NCBI GenBank assembly: GCA_964614645.1
Contig: CAZTMA010000004.1
Coordinates: 1 to 64,000, forward strand
DNA length: 64,000 nucleotides
From: MWBF01 sp964614645
GTDB lineage: Bacteria; Chloroflexota; Anaerolineae; CG2-30-64-16
Reading direction: 5' to 3'
Shown one piece after another: positions 59,005 to 64,000 of the stretch. The number at the start of each line of letters is the position of its first letter. Position 1 is the first letter of the stretch. The position numbers were made by a program, and so were the translations under genes. Below the pieces are notes generated by a model. The model was not told the DNA's origin and made no database searches. It was given only the letters and a program-made list of their open reading frames with translations.

Positions 59005-59802
59005 GTGAGCCTATCAGAACTGCAGATGGAACTGTATCGCCGCAACGGATTCGTCAACGGCGGCCCGGTATTGGATGATGAAACCGTCGAGGTCTTGCGC
59101 GCGGAGACGTTGCGCGTCATCGACGACCGGAACAATCCTCAGGTGAAGCAGCCGGTACTCCTGCGCAACCTGACCAATGATGAGAACCGGCCGATCTGGC
59201 AGATCGTGAACATCTACGAGGCCAGCCCGGCCTTCCGCAAGCTGATCACCAACCCGTTGATCGCGGAGATGGCCGCGCAACTGACCGGCGCGCGCGAGCT
59301 GCGCATCTGGCACGACCAGATCCAGTATAAGCCCCAGGCACACGGCGGCCGGCTCCACTGGCACCAGGACTCACCTGCCTGGCCTACCCTCCAGCCTAAG
59401 ACCGCGCAGATTACCGCGTGGGTCGCGCTGGATGACGCGGACCTGGACAACGGCTGCATGTATATGGTCCCGGGCTCGCAACGGTGGGGCAACCGTGACG
59501 CTTTCCTGCACTCCGTGCCTGACGGCGCACCCCTGCCCGATGAGTTCGAGGGCCAGCCAGTTTACGTGGTCACGACCCCCGTGAAGAAGGGACATGTCCA
59601 CTTCCACCACTCGCTGACCTGGCACGGCTCCGGCTCGAACACGAGCAATCGCCCGCGCCGCGCCATCGCGCTGCACTTCATGACCGAGGAAACGGTTTAC
59701 GACGCCAGCGGCAACCATCCGATGAAGCCATTCATCACCGTGAGCGACGGCGCGCAGGTCGTGGGAGACAACTTCCCGCTCATCTGGTCGGCCGGCCGGT
59801 AG
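59005..59802 (+). CDS. Phytanoyl-CoA dioxygenase (PhyH) family protein
   Basis: A 265-residue Fe(II)/2-oxoglutarate dioxygenase. The iron ligands lie in LHWHQDSPAW (His and Asp) and HHSLTWHGSG (His), with the 2-oxoglutarate Arg in SNRPRRAIALHF. GTG 59005 has GGAGAGAG upstream. It is a lone transcription unit with its own promoter and terminator. Substrates in this family vary widely, from fatty acids to natural products. No neighbour pins it down. Confidence 0.9.
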   Translation: MSLSELQMELYRRNGFVNGGPVLDDETVEVLRAETLRVIDDRNNPQVKQPVLLRNLTNDENRPIWQIVNIYEASPAFRKLITNPLIAEMAAQLTGARELRIWHDQIQYKPQAHGGRLHWHQDSPAWPTLQPKTAQITAWVALDDADLDNGCMYMVPGSQRWGNRDAFLHSVPDGAPLPDEFEGQPVYVVTTPVKKGHVHFHHSLTWHGSGSNTSNRPRRAIALHFMTEETVYDASGNHPMKPFITVSDGAQVVGDNFPLIWSAGR

Positions 59803-59848
59803 GCCGGCCGGTAGACCGCCCGGTGAGGGCGGCGAAGCCTTGCAGCAC

Positions 59849-59881
59849 GATCGCCCGGCCCTAAATGGTCCGGGCGATCTT
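59849..59881. terminator. Bidirectional terminator-like hairpin
   Basis: Perfect 10-base arms GATCGCCCGG and CCGGGCGATC around 11 bases lie between two convergent genes, the PhyH-family gene and the secreted protein gene. T-runs are short on both sides. Confidence 0.65.
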
Positions 59882-59886
59882 CCGCT

Positions 59887-60969
59887 CTACCGCCAAACCA
59901 TCGGTAAGAACGCCTGCTCGTTGCAAACTACCGTACGGGCCACCCGCACGGGCGCAGATTCCTGCCAGACGCCACTGAAACGGTGGTTCGGCCGCGCACC
60001 CGGCTCCCCGGCGGGCTGCTCGGCGCGGACGCGCAAGCGGAAGCGATAGGTCCGCTCTGCGCACGACCCTCCGATAGGCAACACCGCACTGCCTGCCGGC
60101 TGATTGCTGAGCCAGGGCTGCCAGGCGGCCGCCGCGCCCGCGGCAACCTCCACCTCGAAATAGAGCCGGTAGTTGCCGTTCGGAATCGCAGCGATGTCCG
60201 GGCCGACGCTCCCCGTCCACGCGACCGATATGCCATCGCGCGACGGCTGCAGCTGCGCGAATTGTGCAGTGGGCGCGCGCACCAGCTTCACGGCATCCGC
60301 AAAGCCATGGTTGCCATGATGATAGAAGGGGCTGTACAGCCGCACGAACACGGTCATGGCGTCGCTCTCCGCGGTGGCGGCGGTCACAAGATCGACCCAG
60401 CGCGCGGTATAGTTGGGCCGCCGGTCCTCCACCCAGCCGACCGTCGCGGCGCGCGTGTCGGTTCCGCCCGTTGCGTCCAGCCCGGCCAGCTTGGACAGGT
60501 AGTAACCGACGGGACAGTCGTTCGGCATCGCGCTGCCGCCGCACAGGCTGACCATCCACGCACTGAGGCTGTAGGCCGTGCCCGGCGTCACCGCGACGCG
60601 CTGGTAGACCGCCGCATCGAAGGGCGGCGCGAGATCGCTGCCGCCCGGCGGATAGGCCAGCATGATGAGGCTGTCGTGGCCTTCCAGCTTCTCCCAGCGC
60701 ATGTCGGCCGGGTCGCAGCTCCCGCCGCGGGCCCAGATTTGCGTGCTGTTGATGTGAGGCGACCCGTTGAGCACGGCGGCAGTCCACCCGTTCGGCGCCA
60801 TACCGCTGATGCCCGGCTGCGGATGATAGCCCTGCCCGCATTCGAAGCCGGGGTTGACCACCACCGGCGCACCTGTGTCGGCCGGTGTAGTGCCCTGTGC
60901 GTGTGCGGGCAGCAGAGGGAACAGCGCCAGGCACACGCCCAGCACCAACAGTCTCGTCTTGAAAAGCAT
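59887..60969 (-). CDS. Secreted protein of unknown function ending in FLPMVWR
   Basis: A 360-residue exported protein with a signal peptide (LLVLGVCLALFPLLPAHAQG), then a carbohydrate-binding-module-like beta domain (VVVNPGFECGQGYHPQPGISGMAPNGW, YSLSAWMVSLCGG) and a second beta-rich half. Several Cys pairs suggest disulfides. It ends in FLPMVWR. As I recall, many secreted Chloroflexota proteins end in a similar hydrophobic-Pro-hydrophobic-basic tag, which may be a sorting signal. No enzyme motif is visible. Confidence 0.7.
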   Translation of the reverse strand: MLFKTRLLVLGVCLALFPLLPAHAQGTTPADTGAPVVVNPGFECGQGYHPQPGISGMAPNGWTAAVLNGSPHINSTQIWARGGSCDPADMRWEKLEGHDSLIMLAYPPGGSDLAPPFDAAVYQRVAVTPGTAYSLSAWMVSLCGGSAMPNDCPVGYYLSKLAGLDATGGTDTRAATVGWVEDRRPNYTARWVDLVTAATAESDAMTVFVRLYSPFYHHGNHGFADAVKLVRAPTAQFAQLQPSRDGISVAWTGSVGPDIAAIPNGNYRLYFEVEVAAGAAAAWQPWLSNQPAGSAVLPIGGSCAERTYRFRLRVRAEQPAGEPGARPNHRFSGVWQESAPVRVARTVVCNEQAFLPMVWR

Positions 60970-61074
60970 CCTTGTGTCTCCCTGGGGACCGCAGACAGAT
61001 GTGGGCGGCTTCGGGCGCAGGGGCGACCCAGACGACCGTAATCGGTCAAGAAGTCAAGATGTAGTCAGAGGCGT

Positions 61075-61155
61075 GCCACAGAGGACACCGAGGACACTGA
61101 GATTTGAGCCTCGCAACTCAAAATCACTCTCTATGTCCTCTGTGCCCTCTGTGGC
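61075..61155. repeat. GCCACAGAGGACAC-type inverted repeat, best copy
   Basis: GCCACAGAGGACACCGAGG on the left pairs with CCTCTGTGCCCTCTGTGGC on the right around an AT-richer centre. It lies between two minus-strand genes. Relatives are inside actE (37496-37566) and at 27352. Confidence 0.75.
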
Positions 61156-61177
61156 TATTCTAATTCACTGGCGCGTC

Positions 61178-62461
61178 CTACTTCAGCGTCAGTTCGATCA
61201 CCGGGACGACCGTGTCCGGCTGCTTGATCGGAATCGTCAGGACCAGTGCAGACTTGTCCAGCCCGAAGTGCGTCAACTGCCAGTCGGGGATGGCGTTCAT
61301 CAGCACCTCGCTCCCATCGTGCAGGAAGCGCGCGAACTTCACCTTGTCGCCCATGCCCTCAAACAGCAGGTAGCGGAACGGCCACGCATAGATGTGAAGG
61401 TAGAGCTTGTCGCCCTTCTGCGTCAGGCGGCAATCGGGCGGCGCGGTGAACTCGCTCTGCGTGCAGCCGTAGATGGCCTCGCCGTGGAACTTCATCCAGT
61501 CGCCGTAGATTTTCAGCGCGTCGAGCGCCCGGCTGTCCCACGTGCCCAGGGGGGTCGGCCCCACGTTCATCAGCAGGTTGCCGCCCGTGGAAACGGTGTT
61601 GACCAGCATGCGCACCAACTGGCCCGCATCCTTCCAGGTGGCTTCGTCGCGGTGATAACCCCACGAACCGCTGAAGGTCTGGCAGGCTTCCCACACCACC
61701 GGCTCCCCGTTCACCCGCACCCACTCGGCCGGCTGGTACTGCTCAGGTGTGTAGATGTCGGCCGAGCCGGGGAGGTCGAGCCGGTCATCCAGCAGAATCT
61801 TCGGCTGCAGCTCGCGAATCATCGCGACCAGCTTCTCGCTCTCCCAGTCATCGCGGCCCTTGCCGGGCATGCCCTTGTACTCGCGGCCCGGGTATGAGAA
61901 GTCGCACCACAGGACGTCCACCTGCCCGTAGTTCGTGAGCAGCTCGCGCACCTGGTTGCGCATGTACTCGGCATACTTGCGCACGTCACGGCTCTTGTTC
62001 ATTTCGAGCGCGTCGGGATGGTTGCGCAGCGGGTGGATGCCGTCGATGGGGAACTCGGGGTGGTGCCAGTCAATCAGCGAGTAGTAGAAGCCGATGCGGA
62101 AGCCTTGCTTGCGGAAAGCGTCCACGAACGGGCGCAGGATTTCCTTGCCATACGGCGTGTTCGTGACCTTATAGTCCGTCTGCTGGCTGTCCCACAGGCA
62201 GAAGCCCTCGTGATGCTTCGTCGTCAGCACGACGTAGCGCATCCCCGCGTCCCACGCGGTGCGCGCCCACGTCTCAGGGTCGAACATGTGGGGATCGAAA
62301 TTCTCGAAGTACTTCTCGTAGGCCTCGTTGGGGATCTCCTCGTGATGGCGCACCCACTCGTGCCGCGCAGGCAGCGCGTACAGGCCCCAGTGGATGAACA
62401 TCCCGAAGCGATCGTGGACGAACCACGACGTGTCACCGGCGGTCGGTTTGGGGTGATACAT
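61178..62461 (-). CDS. Alpha-L-fucosidase, GH29 family
   Basis: A 427-residue glycoside hydrolase releasing L-fucose from glycans. GH29 features: WFVHDRFGMFIHWGLYALPARHEW at the start, LTTKHHEGFCLWDS, YYSLIDWHHPEFP, and the nucleophile Asp187 in VDVLWCDFSY. No signal peptide, so it probably acts inside the cell on imported oligosaccharides. AAGGAG lies about 10 bases before ATG 62461. The MFS gene upstream may bring in a substrate. Confidence 0.95.
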   Translation of the reverse strand: MYHPKPTAGDTSWFVHDRFGMFIHWGLYALPARHEWVRHHEEIPNEAYEKYFENFDPHMFDPETWARTAWDAGMRYVVLTTKHHEGFCLWDSQQTDYKVTNTPYGKEILRPFVDAFRKQGFRIGFYYSLIDWHHPEFPIDGIHPLRNHPDALEMNKSRDVRKYAEYMRNQVRELLTNYGQVDVLWCDFSYPGREYKGMPGKGRDDWESEKLVAMIRELQPKILLDDRLDLPGSADIYTPEQYQPAEWVRVNGEPVVWEACQTFSGSWGYHRDEATWKDAGQLVRMLVNTVSTGGNLLMNVGPTPLGTWDSRALDALKIYGDWMKFHGEAIYGCTQSEFTAPPDCRLTQKGDKLYLHIYAWPFRYLLFEGMGDKVKFARFLHDGSEVLMNAIPDWQLTHFGLDKSALVLTIPIKQPDTVVPVIELTLK

Positions 62462-62492
62462 GATGCGTTGCTCCTTGTGAAGATATGTGCGT

Positions 62493-62545
62493 CTTGGCGA
62501 CCTTTGCGTCCTTGTATGCTAGAGACTCACGCAAAGACCGCCAAG
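62493..62545. repeat. CGCAAAG-type inverted repeat, copy 3
   Basis: CTTGGCGACCTTTGCGT on the left pairs with ACGCAAAGACCGCCAAG on the right at 15 of 17 positions. It ends two bases from the MFS stop codon. Same group as 16665-16724 and 28537-28599. Confidence 0.7.
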
Positions 62546-62547
62546 CT

Positions 62548-63774
62548 TTACGGAACTGTCTCCTGAACGGCTACCTGCAGCGGCGGGTGCACTTTCACCT
62601 GCGCGTAGAACACGAACAGCACAGCGATGGCGACGATGCAGAGCAGCGCCGCCACGGCGAAGGGCAGGCCGGTTGCGACGCGCATCAGCGCGCCGCCCGC
62701 GATGGACCCGGTCATAAATGCGATGTTCCACGAGACGTGCAGCAGGCCAAACACGCGGCCATGCTCGTCGCGCGCCACGCCGTCCGACACGAGCAGGAAG
62801 AGCAAGGCCGCAATCGACCAGGCGGCCGCGCTGCCCAGGATGCCGAAGACGAAGATGCCCCACAGGCGGTCGGAGAAGAAGGCCAGGCCCAGCCCCGCAA
62901 CCATCAGCGCGGCGAACCCGATGATGTTCGGCCAGCGATGGCCGTACCGGTCGGCCAATCGCCCGGTCAACAACTGTGCGAGCGAGGCGAAGACCAGGCT
63001 GGCTGCGGTATAGATGGCGACGGTGGTCTTGTTGCCCGCCAGGTCGTTGATGAGCAGCGGAATCAACACGAGCGACATGCCGTAATAGATGGTGGGCAGA
63101 AAGCGCAGATACACCAGCAGCCGCACGACCGGGCGCCGGAACATGGCGAGCAGGTTGCCGCGCGGCCGGCCGCCGCCGCGGTCAGCGGACAGCACCGGCA
63201 GCAGCCACAGCGCCAGCAGGCCCGCCACGACCAGCAGAGCCAGCCCGGTCAGCCCATAGACAGAGAACCCTGCAGTATCCAGCACGCGGCCCGCGACCGG
63301 GTTGCCCGCCGCGCCGCCGGCCGTCCCGCTGAGCGCGTAGAGCGCAGACAACACGCCCAGGCGTCGAGGGTCGGCCACGCGCGTCAGGTAGCTGGAGCCG
63401 CCGAGCGTAATCAGCCCCATCCCCAGGCCGGACAGGAACCACAACACGGCAATCGCAGGCGGAAACCGAACCTGAAAGACGAGGCTGGCAAGGGCCATCG
63501 TGAAGACGCCGACAATCAGGAGGCCGCGGCTGCCGAGCCGGTCGCTGAGAAGCCCGCCCAGGAACCCGGACAGCATACCCGACACCTGGCCGGCCGAGAC
63601 CATCGTCGCCACCGCGACCGCCGTATAAGCCAACCGCTCGTTCAGGTAGATGGCAAAGAAGGACCCCTGTGACAGCGTCCACGCGCCGGTCAGGAATTGC
63701 ACCAGGAGCAAGGGTACGACCGGCCAGCTCTCGTCCCGAGTGAAATCAGCCAACCTTGCACGCAGCCTCTCCAT
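62548..63774 (-). CDS. Major facilitator superfamily transporter
   Basis: A 408-residue protein with about twelve hydrophobic segments in two halves. The loop between helices 2 and 3 carries an MFS-type GGLLSDRLGSRGLLIVG motif, and a matching LTGRLADRYGHRWPNII sits in the second half. The substrate cannot be read from the sequence; a drug/proton or sugar transporter is possible. ATG 63774 has AGGAGG 8 bases upstream. Co-directional with the fucosidase gene. Confidence 0.9.
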   Translation of the reverse strand: MERLRARLADFTRDESWPVVPLLLVQFLTGAWTLSQGSFFAIYLNERLAYTAVAVATMVSAGQVSGMLSGFLGGLLSDRLGSRGLLIVGVFTMALASLVFQVRFPPAIAVLWFLSGLGMGLITLGGSSYLTRVADPRRLGVLSALYALSGTAGGAAGNPVAGRVLDTAGFSVYGLTGLALLVVAGLLALWLLPVLSADRGGGRPRGNLLAMFRRPVVRLLVYLRFLPTIYYGMSLVLIPLLINDLAGNKTTVAIYTAASLVFASLAQLLTGRLADRYGHRWPNIIGFAALMVAGLGLAFFSDRLWGIFVFGILGSAAAWSIAALLFLLVSDGVARDEHGRVFGLLHVSWNIAFMTGSIAGGALMRVATGLPFAVAALLCIVAIAVLFVFYAQVKVHPPLQVAVQETVP

Positions 63775-63865
63775 CACCTCCGCCTCCTGCCTCAAGTCTA
63801 CTTCAGATTGGTCCGTTCGTGAAAAACTGGCCGGGCGGTTGAAACGATTTATCGATCTGCCCGAA

Positions 63866-63895
63866 TTGAGCAAGCGCACCCCGCGCCGTTATAAT
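63866..63895 (+). promoter_or_regulatory. Promoter of the last gene
   Basis: TTGAGC (63866-63871), 18 bases, TATAAT (63890-63895), 77 bases before ATG 63972. Confidence 0.6.
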
Positions 63896-63971
63896 GCGAC
63901 TGCCTGATCCAAACAAACACGCGCAGGATGGGGCGGCAGCCCGTCCTGCCACATCTGCGAAGGAGCCATCT

Positions 63972-64000
63972 ATGAGCAAACCACGGGCGCGCGACCTGGG
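63972..64000 (+). CDS. Start of a probable P1-family (DmpA-like) peptidase, cut by the window end
   Basis: AAGGAG lies before ATG 63972, and nine codons are visible (MSKPRARDL). P1-family aminopeptidases often begin with RARDLG followed by IPFDG, so this family is a reasonable guess, but too little is present to be sure. Confidence 0.4.

Overview
The window is GC-rich, gene-dense DNA that most resembles a Chloroflexota bacterium (Anaerolineae-like or a neighbouring class). This is judged from the division/cell-wall cluster with RsmH and MraZ, an alternative complex III next to a caa3-type oxidase, an intein-containing adenosylcobalamin-dependent ribonucleotide reductase, and many short palindromic interspersed repeats. 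No database search was possible, so the placement rests on recognising protein families. No rRNA, tRNA or CRISPR array was found.

Layout. 1-1.8 kb: the end of a DUF2232 membrane protein gene runs into a 3'-truncated, oppositely oriented rpoB, which looks like a chimeric junction. 2.0-21.3 kb: a complete division/cell-wall (dcw) cluster on the plus strand (mraZ, rsmH, ftsL-like, ftsI, murF, mraY, an unknown gene, murD, ftsW, murG, two membrane proteins, murC, murB, ddl, ftsQ, ftsA, ftsZ). It starts behind a promoter flanked by MraZ-type boxes and ends at a strong terminator. Inside it, murG overlaps ftsW by 224 bp, murB carries two palindromic repeats in frame, and ftsA has a frameshift. 21.4-26 kb: nrdR (with an NrdR-box-like palindrome) and nrdJ (with a 411-residue intein). 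26.2-31.6 kb: a PA14/LysM secreted protein, a small carbohydrate group (mannonate dehydratase-like, hydroxypyruvate isomerase-like, acetylxylan esterase-like), and two uncharacterised genes. 31.8-44.7 kb: aerobic respiration, with alternative complex III actABCDEF, a small membrane protein, SCO, then cytochrome c oxidase ctaCDEF. Most of these genes overlap by 4 bp.

44.7-53.1 kb: leuS behind what looks like a leucine-codon leader peptide and transcription attenuator; a Fur-FeoA fusion and FeoB; and a decaheme OmcA/MtrC-type lipoprotein cytochrome on a collagen-like stalk. 53.1-64 kb: a VapBC-like toxin-antitoxin pair, comM/yifB, a VOC protein, a nucleoside-hydrolase fragment that ends abruptly against a cupin gene, a fatty acid desaturase, a DUF1080 protein, a PhyH-family dioxygenase, a secreted protein, a GH29 fucosidase, an MFS transporter, and the start of a probable P1-family peptidase.

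Together the genes suggest an aerobic (or facultative) heterotroph that degrades polysaccharides, imports ferrous iron under Fur control and may exchange electrons outside the cell. The most interesting signals are the leuS attenuator, the Fur-FeoA fusion with its operator, palindromic elements that become protein sequence (murB, actE), the ftsW/murG overprint, and several breaks (rpoB, ftsA, leuS start, nucleoside hydrolase) that are either assembly or sequencing faults or real lesions.
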